Shown here: one piece after another, positions 20,736 through 31,656 of the stretch | Layout: the number at the start of each line of letters is the position of its first letter | Numbering within the stretch: the stretch's first letter is position 1 | Assembly (NCBI GenBank): GCA_003024175.1 | Contig: MDYQ01000502.1 | Coordinates: forward strand, 44,380 to 108,379 | DNA: 64,000 nt | From: Planoprotostelium fungivorum | Lineage: Eukaryota; Evosea; Variosea; Cavosteliida; Cavosteliaceae | Direction of reading: 5' to 3' | Notes under the pieces: model-generated | Databases searched by the model: none | The model's input: the letters and a program-made list of their open reading frames with translations, nothing else | What the model was told of the DNA's origin: nothing | Translations under genes and position numbers: made by a program

Positions 20736-23689
20736 TTGGCATTCTACAACAGGTGGCGGCGGGAAACGTCGGTTCAAATTCAGCCAAAGATGGCGATGAG
20801 CCCACAGAGGCTTCGATTCGAACGACGACATCTGAACAGTGACAAAGAATCTGATTTGGGTGCTCCATCTTCACGACGACCACTCGACTTCGGACCTGAT
20901 CCATCTGCCGTCGATCACAGCGACGAAATAGCAGCACAGAGAAAGACCATCGATTTCCTCAAAGACCAACTGAAGAGATGCAATGCACAATTGAGTGTGT
21001 ATCAGAATCGTTATTCCGCAGTGACAGCAGATGAGAGCATCATCGATGGAAAGGGAAGAGAGGCTTTGGGATTAGATTTCGATGATGAACTCCCTCCGTG
21101 GATCCTCAACATGCCTCATCTTGCACCACTACTGTTGGCTTACGATGAACAAATCAAAGAACAATCCGAACTATTGGAATCGATGAGAGAGGAATTTGCA
21201 ACCCTCTCGTCTCGTTCAAAGGTTCTCATCTCTGAAAACCAAGCACTTCGCTCACAGAGAAATTCTGATGTGAGTGATCGAATTCACATAGTGGATTGAA
21301 GATGCAAGGTGGAAGAGAAATTACGAACGGCGCAGAAGGAAGAGATCATGCCCAGCGGTACTGCGGCAGCAGGCACCGTAGCCATGTTAGATCAATTGAG
21401 AGAATTAGAAGAGAGATTACAATTAGTCAAAGAGGAGAACGATCTGCTTCTGGAACAACAATCGAGTCTTCAGCAGGAGTCCGGTGAGATATATTCCGAA
21501 GACTGTGTGAATGAACGATGAAACAGCTCACCTCAGAGAGGAAAACGCTCAATACTCAGCGTTGAGAAGAGAACACAATGAATTGCGGGATCAGATGAGG
21601 ACGAGTGTGCGACAATCAGAGATATCAGAAGCATCGAGAGCAGAGATGGCATCGAGACTACACGAAGTAGAAAGGAACACCGAATTCTTGAAGAGAGAGA
21701 GGGACGAAGCCGTTCGAAGTCTCGAGGCTTATAGGATCGAAAACTCTTCGACTAGGTGAAATCGAAGTCACATGTTCAAACTGACATCGACAGTCACACG
21801 ATGTCTCAGTTGAAGAGGGAGAGGGACGATGCACAGGATTCCTACGCTAGATTAGAGAAACGTATCGCGGAGTATACGGCACGTGAGGCCACGTACGTGT
21901 CGCAGGTAGATCAGATGAAACAAGCACACGGTATACTCACGAAAGAGGTGAAGAGATTAACGTCGATCAATCGTTGACAGTAGGTAGATTCAACACGTTA
22001 GAAGAGACAAGGAGGAATTACTGCAGAGCGCCATGGGTTTAGAGAAGAGATTAGACGAATCACAAAAGAAGGAAGCTGAATTATTCCGCCACGTTCAAGA
22101 GTCGACCGAAATGCTAGAGGAGGCCAGGTGAGAGACAGGATAGGAGACGATATAGACAGAGGAACAGATTGGAGAGGGACAGACTGCAAGTGAAACTAGA
22201 GAGCAGCACGAGAGAAGCGAAGAAGAGTGCAGAGAGAATGATACAAGTGAAGAAGGAGAGCGAGGAAGCTCTCAAAGTGGAAGTCGAGGCATTGAAGAAA
22301 CAATACAAGAAGCAGAACAGAATACTGCAGGAGACAGTGGACGCACTGACAAAGTCATCGGCAGAAGCGAAAGCACAGAGCGAGAGGGCCTTCAGAGAAA
22401 TGAAGTCGATCGAGGAGGAATTAGACAAAGTCAGGAGGGAGCCCACGGAAGAGCTCAGCCGTTTGAGTCAGCAGCTGGACGACATGAGAAGGAGGGTCCT
22501 CATTTCGGAGAACGAGAGACAAGAGGCGCTGAATCGAGCGAACGCGGCTTCTGTCACGGAGAAGAAATGGAGTGGACAGTGGCAGAAGGAGAAGGCACAG
22601 ATGGGAAATCAGATCATGGAGCTGGAGCGGAGACTGAGGAGAACAGACAAGGAGCTGGGTGAGTCAGACTTGTTCTCATTTGGAGCTGACACCGGAACAG
22701 AGGACGTGAGAGACGAGAAGATGAAGCTGATGGTGAGGGTGGAGGCACAGATGGGAGACATCAGTCACCTGCAGATCGAAAAGGAAGGCATCGAACACAA
22801 GTACCACAGAGAGATCTCCATATTAGGAAAAAACTTTGAGATGCACAGGGACGATATGGAGAGACAGCTGGCCGAAGCAAATCGACAATATGCGAGGACG
22901 TCAAGGTGAGAACCACAGAGAGGATCACGATGGCTGATGATGACAGCGATCTGAAAGACCTCCTGGCCCAACACTCTGATCAGAAGAATCGATGGAAGAC
23001 TGAAACGAAGAACGTCATGAAGAAGTACGAGAAGATGATCGGTGAATTGAGAGAGCACGCGCAGGTGAGAAGATGAGATGGAGGACGAGTCTGACGAGTG
23101 AGAAGGAATTGGCTACACAGAATGAAGACATGAGTCGGTCGTTGAGCGTGCTGACGGCAGAGAGAGCGGCAGAACACAACCGAATGGAAGAGGGAGCTGT
23201 GACGGTGACACAATACAGAATTGCCAATCAGAAGAACGAGCAGAGGATGAGAGAGATACAAGAAGAGATGGAGGCATTGCAGGAGAGAGAGAGCCATTTA
23301 ACGAACGACAATCGAGTCCTCGCTCATCGACTGGAAGAGGTGAAGATCGCATGAAGATCACGTCTTCTATCGAATGAGAGACTCTTGTTGAATGAATGCA
23401 GATGAATTCGGATCGAGATAGACTATTGAGAGAATTAGAGTCACTGAGGAGGACCATGTCGATGTCACACGATCGCATAAGACAGACAGAAATAGAGAGG
23501 AACGCTCTCAAATTAGAGTTGAAGCACAGTTTCGATTCGCAGAATTCGTTGAACCAACAAGTGGGTGTCTATGGATGACGAATGATTCACACGGAACAGT
23601 TGGAGCGCGCGCAACAAGATCGATTGAAATTAAGGACGAGACTGAAGAGCCAAATGCAAGGAGATGATATTCCAACGAGAGACTTGTAA
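20736..23689 (+). CDS. Long coiled-coil protein, possibly centrosomal or ciliary
   Basis: The start may be MAFYNRWRRETSVQIQPKMA at 20736 or the Met at 20790 or 20796; the first leaves only 28 bp to the divergent CCDC113 start. A disordered N-terminus precedes a short conserved-looking block, LPPWILNMPHLAPLLLAYDE, which recalls CEP89-type centrosomal proteins but is not enough to name it. The remaining 750 or so residues are almost unbroken heptad-type coiled coil (for example MLDQLRELEERLQLVKEEND, MERQLAEANRQYARTS, LKLELKHSFDSQNSLNQQ). They are carried on about ten exons with short introns and end KLRTRLKSQMQGDDIPTRDL at 23689. Opposite-strand frames are shadows of the repetitive codons. Function is inferred only from coiled coil and location. 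Confidence 0.65.
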
Positions 23690-23836
23690 GGTTAATACCT
23701 TTTGTACAAAGATAAAATGCCGAGAAGTTGAGATCACAGTGATACACTTTAGAATGTGCCTTGTTTGTGCGTCCCAAATTTCTCAAATAATTTGGTTAAT
23801 ACTTATTTCCGTGATCGCATCACAGATCGAGAAGAA

Positions 23837-25627
23837 ATGAGAGGCATCCAGAGATTGCTACTCTCTCAGCAAAGCATAACGAAACATGCGCTCAATCTAA
23901 GTGTTCAAAGGCCAGTGGTGTCCAGATTGATCGTCAGACCATCATCTGATCGATTTCAATTGAAACCCTATTCAACGACCGCAACACCGAGTGACAACAA
24001 CACTAAACCAGGAGACATGACTCTATTTGACGAGGTGAGATTGTTGTATTATCAAATTCTCATGTCTCTCAGCCCTTCTCTAATACATCCATCACTCTAC
24101 GCGATGCAGAGACCCATTTAACACGAGCGTCAGAATACATGCAGGTGACGATGCATGCACCATATCGTGTTGTGACCTCTCTTAGATGGGCAATTGGACG
24201 AGCGCTCTGGTGAATACTCTGATGAAACACGTCGAGTGACCTTCTACAGGCCGAAGCAGAAGCGTGTCTCTCTTGTGAGCCTGCCAATGTATTGGGCTTA
24301 TCGAGGAGGGCGTTGAGTTTAGAGAAGTTGAACCGATACGATGAGGCCCTGAGAGACTATGTCACCCTGACCAGGAAGAGTCCTCAGGAGTTGGAGTTCC
24401 AGCTGGCCGTGGCCAACTGTCACCGTGTGGTGAGTCGATGCGTAGGCGATGTTCATGACATGGATCAGTTGGGAAACCATTCCACGGCGATCGATTATTA
24501 CGATGGAATATTGAGGCGGTATCCCAATGTGAGACGAACACGAGACGATAGACATTAACTCGAACAGTGCATAGCCGCCGTGGGCGAGAGAGCGGACGTC
24601 TACTATGAAATCGGACAATTGAACGAGGCCCTCAGTGGTTACGAGAAGGTGAACAACTGAAGACGAGATCGTGCTGAATCGAAGAGGTCTTATCCATGGA
24701 TAACTCTAGTACAAATGCTCTGTTGGGTATGGCGAGGACGTGCCTGGTTCAGGGCAACATCAACAAGTGCCTGGAAACATACAAGAGGATCTTGAGGATG
24801 GGAGACCAAGCGAATCAGATCGAAGCTTATCTCGGTGTCGCCACTTGTCACCAGCAGATGGTGAGTCTGACACATCGAGAGATGAAAACTGACCGATACG
24901 AAGGGACAATACGGCGTGGCCATTGAAGCTTGGAATAAGGTGAGATCCACTCGAAGGTGTATGATACACTGACGTGGATTAGTTACTGGAAGTTTATCCG
25001 GAGAGTACGGATGCACATCAGGGGATGGCCATGTGTCAATTCGAGTTGGGAGAGTATGATCTGGCCTTGGAGAACATCGATGAGACGCTCAGACGACAGG
25101 TGAGCGGACGTGATGCAACGATGATGATGATGATGACAGCCGACCAATCCGATCATGTATGGAACGAGGGGATACATCTACTGGAAGATCAAAAAATACG
25201 AAAAAGCTGCCAAAGACCTCGAGTACTTTTACGATTACCATTACAAATGGCCACAACCAAAGGTGAGACCATCTACGAAATGTGATTGAGAGTCGCAGTT
25301 TGCCGTGCAAGAGGCTCAGTGGTTCATGACATTGGCCGACGTGTACGTGAATTTACACCACGAGAATGCGAAGACACAGATCCCTCAGCCGACCACCCCC
25401 ACCATCAAAGTGAACGCCACGGTCGAAGCCTTCGAGCGGGCGCTCTCTGATGCTATGACGAGAGTGAAAGAGGGACAGAACAACAAGTACTTGATCAAAG
25501 CTTTGGAGGTGTGTCTTTTTGTTTTCGTGTTAAAACTTACACACGGCAGAGGAGCAGAGATGCACTGCAGAGGAGTAGTTCTGTTGCCACTCGTCAGGCG
25601 ATCATCAAGATACTGTCGGTCGTGTGA
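23837..25627 (+). CDS. Tetratricopeptide-repeat protein with mitochondrial-type N-terminus
   Basis: I chose the Met at 23837 (MRGIQRLLLSQQSITKHALN) because the next 40 residues are basic, Ser-rich and acid-free, like a mitochondrial presequence ending near KPYSTTATPSD. The body is a series of TPR helices: LEKLNRYDEALRDYVTLTRK, AIDYYDGILRRYPN, YYEIGQLNEALSGYEK, LVQGNINKCLETYKRILRMG, QFELGEYDLALENIDETLRR and YIYWKIKKYEKAAKDLEYFY. Each repeat is nearly its own exon, separated by introns of about 40-60 bp. A last intron (about 25509-25551) joins to RSRDALQRSSSVATRQAIIK and a stop at 25627. TPR arrays are protein-binding scaffolds; the partner cannot be inferred. A (GAT)n run lies in an intron near 25120. 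Confidence 0.7.
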
Positions 25628-25681
25628 AAGAAGCCATGATAAAAGAGAAAAGACCCGTATTCTTTCATTTCGTACAACAAT

Positions 25682-27270
25682 TCACAACCAATTCTTCTTC
25701 TTGAAGATGACGAAAGGGACAGCCCACATGAGAAAGCATATCGCAACGATCCACAGCCACCAATGCAGATTGTCCAATTCACTCCCCGGAATCTTCAGGT
25801 TCATACTAAACTATCACGTTCAGTTCAAATGACCGTGAAGACTCACGTAAGATGTGAGAAGGGTGGGTATGGCCATGATCGAGCTGATGACTCTGACTCC
25901 ATTCAGCTCTCTCCACACACTCTTCTATTCACCCAAATTTCTCCGCCACAGAAGCGATGTTACTGCTCTGCGTGCCCACTTCGATGGACAGCTTACCCAA
26001 GAAGATACCATCCATGCTGCTTAAGACATCTTCTCTACATCACCCTCTATACTGTCACTTGGACTCACCTTTCGTCTGCCTCATGTTCTCCTCCATGTCG
26101 TGTAAGTTGTGAAGGAGGATGGGATAGATGCTGCCCTTCATGCTCTGTCGTCCGGTGGTCATCTCTACGCAGGTGATCCTCTTACTCCTGACGTGCTGCT
26201 GCAGTGTCCCCAGGATTCTCCTCGTCCTTGCAATTCTCCTCAGCATGTCGTTCTGCGATTGATAGCCCAGGCTGTCGATCTGTAGGTTCAGTTGAACTCA
26301 TCGTCTTTAGAGGATGCCTCATGTGTTCTCGTGTGGATGTCACACTCACCAGGTCCTGCATTCCTTCGATCTCGGTCTGTATGGACGATGCATCTCCTTG
26401 CAGTTGCCCGACGATGCTGGTGAAGAGTGTCTTCACGATCCACTGCGGGTCGTTCATAAACTCCCCGACTCTTCTCTCGCTCTCCATGCGACGGATGACC
26501 TTAGACATTGAACATGATTAGACGATGGATGTGACTCACTTGATCGACGGTGACGCATGGTTGGGGTTGGACGGTGAGAATGAAGTTTGGGAAGATGTAG
26601 ATACCCAGGTTGTGATTCTCTGGTGGCCACTCTTCCATGTGGAGCTCGCGAAGAGAGAGGAAGACGTAACCATCAAAGTCCATGATCTTGTCCACGCTCT
26701 CCTCTTCATGGTGTCAGTGATGCACGATGTTGATGTGAAGGTGGGTACCGGATAAGACGGTCTTTAGAGTCAGGGGATGGATGTGGAATCTCTTCTCTAA
26801 GAGTGAGAGTGTCTCTTTTGCGGGGCGACACACGTCGATCCACACGATGCCCTTTGATGTTAACCCTTCTATGTCTAATGATTCTGCGGGGACTTGATCT
26901 TCGCTTCGGGCGTCACTCATACTGAATGGACGAGGGTGATGATCCACCTGAATGGCTTTCCTTTGATCAATTTGACCACACATCTGCGTTTTTCTTCTAT
27001 GTCTTCCGCTTCTTCTGTCGTATCAGACGACCGTCGAGATGATAATCGATGTCACAGCTCACCCTGGATCTTCATTTGCTCTCTGGATCTCTTTAGAAAT
27101 TTCCTCCATACATCCTCGTCTGATGGACCTCCTTCGAACGTGTTGAACTCGTGAGATGTCGCTGCGATCGATTGAGAAGATGGTCACATGTGACACAACG
27201 CACTCTGATCCTCTTCCGCCTTCTCACTGTTATTCGTCGAATCGACGAGCAGCTCCTGCCCATCTTCCAT
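25682..27270 (-). CDS. CorA-type magnesium/divalent cation transporter with S-M-N at the signature position
   Basis: It is likely a pentameric Mg2+ channel. The start MEDGQELLVDSTNNSEKAEE is joined over short introns to TFEGGPSDEDVWRKFLKRSR. The funnel domain then follows: GIVWIDVCRPAKETLSLLEK, FHIHPLTLKTVL, IMDFDGYVFLSLRELHMEEW, NHNLGIYIFPNFILTVQPQP and WIVKTLFTSIVGQL. Long helices come next (LRRIARTRRILGTLQQHVRS; YPILLHNLHDMEENMRQT). The two C-terminal membrane helices are VISSIMAIPTLLTSY and WWLWIVAICFLMWAVPFVIF, with a lysine-rich end KKKNWL. Between them the only in-frame GT-AG splice (36 bp, about 25811-25846) gives Y-F-S-M-N-L where CorA proteins have G-M-N. The family call is firm; transport activity is doubtful because of that change. 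Confidence 0.82.
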
Positions 27271-27353
27271 CCTGGCGTCAATCACAGACAAGATGATACA
27301 CACCCGAACAAACACAACGAGCCGAGAAAAAGAGAAAGCTATAGACGTCTTTA
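27271..27353. other. Spacer between two tandem minus-strand genes
   Basis: This is an 83-bp gap between the stop of the PH-domain gene (27354) and the start of the CorA gene (27270). It must hold both the 3' end of the former and the promoter of the latter. No motif is obvious. Confidence 0.4.
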
Positions 27354-30053
27354 TCACTTGTGCTCAAAGTCCTTGTACTGGACAGTGTATGTGAGCTTCC
27401 TGCTGCTGTCGGGCTTCAGGCTGGCCGTGTGAACAAACTTGTCAGGGTCCGTCTTGCTCTTTGACCATTCGGAGCTGTTGAAGAGGTCGTAGCTCTTCCA
27501 TCGGTAGGCAGCCTCTAAGACGGTGACGGTGACGCTCTTGTTCGACTTGTTGCTGACGAGAACCTCAAAGGTCTCCGAGATGACGCCCTTCTTCTTGGTG
27601 GAATCGAATGCGGTCTGTTTCCTCTGGCTGGTGACGAGGGGAAGAGACTCTAAAGACACGGAGACGGTTCGGTCTGGGAGGGTGTGGGGGAGGAGGGTGA
27701 CGGTCACCTCTTGGACACCAAAGTTGTCGGGGCTGCGTCTCAGCACGGTGAGATCTCCTCTGCACCATGTCAGATTCTTCACAAGAGAGGAAGAGAGGTT
27801 GCATGAGAGGAAGAAGAGGTTGCATGAGATGAGACAGAGGAAGAGAGACTCACGCGGGGAGGACTTCACCCAAACCACTCTGCTTGTCGTTGACAAAAGT
27901 GAACACCTTGGAGGCCGTGAACTTTCCAGCCGTGTGGATGTTGCTCTCCGTCTGCAATTCACCGTTGAATTCTTCTGGAACAGAGAAGATCTGGTTGTGG
28001 ATTTCGATGGGAAGGGTGGCCGAGGCAATGTTGACCGATGCCGACTCGCTGTCGTGGAGGTCAATGTGTCCGACGAGAGTGACCTGAGGTGTCTGAGGTG
28101 CGTGGTGCTCGTGCTCCTCCTTCTTCAGAGAGAAGAGGTTTCTCGCGGCGGCGGCGACAGAGTTTCCACGGTTACGGGTCTCGGCGCGGGTCTCTGCAGA
28201 GCGGTGGAGGGTGACTTCTGCCTTCATGAAAGATCTTCCGGTCTGGTTGGTGAAGTGGTACTTTCCGCTGAATTCGAGGTTCTGTTCGTTGTTGTCGATG
28301 ATGGCATAGTAGTGGACCTCGTAGCTGAGGCTGTCGTTGGGCACTCTGTAGTTGACCTCTACGAGGTGCTCCTGGTTGACGTTCTCCGTCTGCAGGGTGA
28401 CGTGGAGGGCGTCGGAATTGTGGGGGTGGCGGGAAGAAGCGACGACCGCCTTGGGGTCGCTGAGAGATCTCAGGTGAACGGTGTTGGAGATCATGGTCTT
28501 TGCAACGGGGACGACCACCTTCTTGTTCTCGTCGACGTGGACTCTGAGAACTTCGGAGACAAAGTTGGCACCGGTCTGGTGGAGGTTGATGGAGACATCT
28601 CCCTCCTTCAGCTCTCTCTGGGGGAGGAGAACGGGCTCCTCTGCGGCGGCGGTGGCGAGGGCAGGTGTGGCGGGGGCGGAAGGGAGCTGCTCGACGGCCT
28701 CGCTCTTTCCTTCGGTGGCTGCGGGGGCTTCTGCGGGGACGGCGACCTCACCCTTGGATTCGGTCTTGACGAGGGGCTTCTTCTTCTCTTCCTCCTTCTT
28801 CTTCTTCTCCTCCTCCTTTCTCTTCTTGTCCTCTTCCTTCTTCTTCTTCTCTTCTTCCTTTCTCTTCTTCTCTTCCTCCTCCTTCTTCTTCTTGTCCTCC
28901 TTCTTCTTCTCTTCCTTCTTCTCTTCCTCCTTTCCATCGGCAGCAGAGGCAGACTCGGCGGGAGCAACAGCGGCGACAGCGACAACTGCGGCATCCTCTT
29001 CCTTCTTCTCTTCCTCCTTCTCAGGCTCGGCAGCCCTCTCTTCCTCCTTCTCTGGCTCAGTGGCCTTCTCTTCCTCCACCTTCTCCGTCTTCTCGGTTTC
29101 CTCAGTCTTCTCTCCCTTGTTCTCCTCGGTGGCTTCGGTCTTCTCCTCCTTGTGCTCCTCCTCCTTTCCTTCCTCCTTGGCTTCGGTGGGGGCAGATGCG
29201 GACACACCGGTGGTCTTCTCTAAGACGGCGATCCATCCTTCGTAGTCGCTCTTGTTGTCAGTGCGGAGGTTCCATGTTCGGCTGGGGGTCTGATGAGGGT
29301 GAGTCGCATGATCTGACTCTTTCGAGGTTTCACCTTGATGTCGAACCCGTGCTCCTTCTTGTAGGTCGTGCGGTTCAGACCGGTGGCCGTCTTGAGGTCG
29401 ATGGTGCCGAGGGATTCGGTGTCTTCTGCAGACTTGAAGTAGGCGATCTTGTGCTCCTCTGCGTACAGTCTGAAGTGTCTCTTCTTCCAGTTCTTGATGG
29501 GTCCTACTCTTTGTCAGGAGAGAAGAAAGAGTCGTAGAGAGGATGAAGAGATCGAGAGAGAATACTGACCGACATCGCCCTTCTTCTGGAGGTAACCCTC
29601 GTGATCGGCGGGCTTCTTGGTCTTGGTGTCATTCTTAGAGTCCTTCTTGGTCACCTTCTCCTTCTCATCGTCCGACTCGGTGACTGGCTCTGCGGTCTCG
29701 GCTCCCTCAGCTGGCTTTTCTTCCTTGGTGGCCTCCTTCTCCTTTCCTTCCTCAGCTTGCAAGGCGGCGATCTCCTCCTTGGCCTTCTTTCCTTTTCCTC
29801 TGAGAGTGAAGAGACCCTTCTTCTTCTCCTTCTTCTTCTCTTCCTCAGCGGCTCTGGGTGATAAGGGTGGTTGTTGTTGTTCCTCCTTCTTCTCTTCGGT
29901 CGTCTCGGCGGGTGCCTCTCCCTTCTCTGTTGATGGGTTCTCACTTGCGGGCTTCTCCTCTGAGGTCTCGGCGGCGGGTGCCTTCTCTTCAGTGGGTTGG
30001 GTGGTCTCCACCTTCGTTTCGCTTGCGGCTTGTTCCGTGTGGTCTGCGCTCAT
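27354..30053 (-). CDS. PH-domain protein with long Lys/Glu-rich linker and conserved beta-rich C-terminal domain
   Basis: The start MSADHTEQAASETKVETTQP leads a roughly 140-residue acidic/Ala-rich tail, then a pleckstrin-homology domain split by an intron at about 29510-29565: HEGYLQKKGDVG, NWKKRHFRLYAEEHKIAYFK, GTIDLKTATGLNR and the final helix YEGWIAVLEKTTG. PH domains bind phosphoinositides or proteins, so it could answer the PI3-kinase encoded nearby; that is inference. Next comes about 180 residues of almost pure K/E (KKEEDKKRKEEEKKKKEEEK), likely a long charged single helix. The C-terminal half is globular: VNYRVPNDSLSYEVHYYAII, FSGKYHFTNQTGRSFMKAEV, IEIHNQIFSVPEEFNGE, VTLLPHTLPDRTVSVSLESL and KLTYTVQYKDFEHK. 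It resembles DUF4139-type beta domains, with low confidence. A second intron lies at about 27750-27855. Confidence 0.75.
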
Positions 30054-30485
30054 TTCTTCCTCTTAATTCCGATTCGAAGTTCCTGGAGATCAGATTAACG
30101 ATCGAACGCCATCCGGGTGTGTATCGTGAGAGGGGAAGAATAATCGCACCTGATCTATACGACGCCCTCAGATGGAAAGCTCACGCGTGTGATCTTTCGG
30201 CTGAATAAATAAATGTGACCTTCGATCTGAACTGCCAACAAAATATTCTCACCACGGTAGGCTGCAGTATTTTCGCGGCTGCTAACGCAGTATCGGTTAA
30301 CGGTTTTCTGAAATTCCCATTTACGCTCTAGGAAAACCGTGCGATCCGAGGAAGAGAGGGAAACGGAAGCAGGATTATGTCTGAAGCATCCTCACCGCCC
30401 CTTTCTCCTCTCACACGATGGTATGGATTACGAATTTGGATAGATCCTCTGATCTGAGAGATTTGGTCACCAATGATCGTGAACA
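30054..30485. other. Intergenic region upstream of the PH-domain gene
   Basis: About 430 bp without a convincing exon. It is AT-richer than the surrounding genes and probably holds the promoter of the minus-strand PH-domain gene. A frame from 30419 (MVWITNLDRSSDLRDLV) is open for 23 codons only. Confidence 0.4.
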
Positions 30486-30704
30486 ATGATTGCATTGGAT
30501 CCAGAGATGTACAGGAAGATCACGGGGGAGATGAAGGATGATATTCGTACGCGTACGAAATATTCAATGGTAACGAAAGGACAAAGTAAATATCTTCTGC
30601 ATAGAGGAGGTGTCCTGATGACAGGATCATGGCACAGAATTCGATTCTCTATATATCGAATGGAGGAATCAACGTCCGCTCTTGTTGAACGTTTGAAGAA
30701 ATGA
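30486..30704 (+). CDS. Small open reading frame, 72 codons, uncertain
   Basis: This plus-strand frame (MIALDPEMYRKITGEMKDDI, then TRTKYSMVTKGQSKYLLHRG, ending ALVERLKK) is Lys/Arg/Met-rich and hydrophilic. It lacks a recognised domain and has no clear splice partners. The opposite strand is also open, which lowers trust in it. It may be a short gene or chance. Confidence 0.25.
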   Translation: MIALDPEMYRKITGEMKDDIRTRTKYSMVTKGQSKYLLHRGGVLMTGSWHRIRFSIYRMEESTSALVERLKK

Positions 30705-30904
30705 ATAATAAACTCACGCCTCTTCTTCGCGTAAAGACTCACAAAATGGCTGAACAAAATGATCTAACAGCACGTATCACTCAAGAGAAGGAGCAATTAG
30801 ATCAATACTATCACGTTCAATGTCTGTGCACACCAGAAAATATTGTAAATCTGAGTTTGCATCTACAACCGTGATCCTCCCATCTGAGATCACATCACAT
30901 CACG

Positions 30905-31638
30905 ATGAGCTGGGTTTCGCAGATTCAAAGGAGCTCTCCCTTTCTGAAGAGCAGGTGCACCAATCCAAACGTCGGTATTCGTTCTACTCTCCGTGGACCG
31001 GCCGCGAAAGCCCCTGCCAAGAAAGAAAAAGTGATTCACATTGTCAAATACTGGATAGGATATGACATCATCTAGGGCCCAATAGAGACACCCTCAGTCA
31101 AGAATGTTGTATACGGACAAGCTCTAGATATCGACGAATACAACTGGGAACACGAGATGATTCGTCTGAGTGCACCAATACCAGTCATGCCAAGGCTAGG
31201 CCCAGAAGAGGTGGACGATCTCTCGGTATCTTTGTAAATGATGAGCCGCAGATGGATCGAAAGAGAGAGATCTTCAAGGCATACAACAGAGGATTCGAGG
31301 CCGAAACCAAGATGATGCAACAGACCGTCGTCGATTTCGTGAGTCGTCTAGAAGAACAAGTAAAACTGAAGCATGACAGATCAAAGCGAGAGATCTTGCC
31401 ATCAAAGCACTTCCAGAGCAGATGAGACAGGCAGCCAACACTGGTTTCTCAGATGCCGAGAGATTTGTAGAGTCTTACTGGGATGCGAGATCACCCGACA
31501 ACGTACCCGGTGAGATGAACATCCATCACAAGCATGTCATACGAGACACCGATGGACATCATAACGAGAGACTGAGAGGAAACAGGACCCAACGAATATC
31601 CTCCCAAGAGAAGAGTCGAACGTGTAGAGAAGTTCTGA
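30905..31638 (+). CDS. Unrecognised protein with mitochondrial-type presequence
   Basis: The start MSWVSQIQRSSPFLKSRCTN and the following STLRGPAAKAPAKKEK form a basic, acid-free N-terminus typical of mitochondrial import. A 45-bp intron (GTGATTC to CTAG) joins it to GPIETPSVKNVVYGQALDID and EYNWEHEMIRLSAPIPVMPR, then LGPEEVDDLS. Later in-frame exons give MDRKREIFKAYNRGFEAETK, IKARDLAIKALPEQMRQAAN and FVESYWDARSPDNVP, ending PNEYPPKRRVERVEKF. The total is about 200 residues. I considered a mitochondrial ribosomal or respiratory-assembly factor but see no diagnostic motif. All four introns keep frame, so the gene model is good even though the family is unknown. The stop lies 18 bp from the stop of the convergent TBC gene. 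Confidence 0.6.
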
Positions 31639-31656
31639 GAATAGATGTGGATTGAT

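Noticed and set aside
22114-23297. Several Ser/Leu/Phe-rich minus-strand frames
   Set aside because: They are antisense shadows of the plus-strand coiled-coil gene, whose heptads and exon phases are consistent.
27523-29223. 566-codon plus-strand open frame with long Leu runs
   Set aside because: It is the antisense of the K/E-rich and globular exons of the minus-strand PH-domain gene. GAG/AAG-rich codons read backwards give CTT/CTC, producing artificial poly-Leu. The minus-strand reading has recognisable domains.
28481-29245. 254-codon plus-strand Ser/Phe-rich frame
   Set aside because: Another antisense shadow of the same K/E-rich region, with no domain content.
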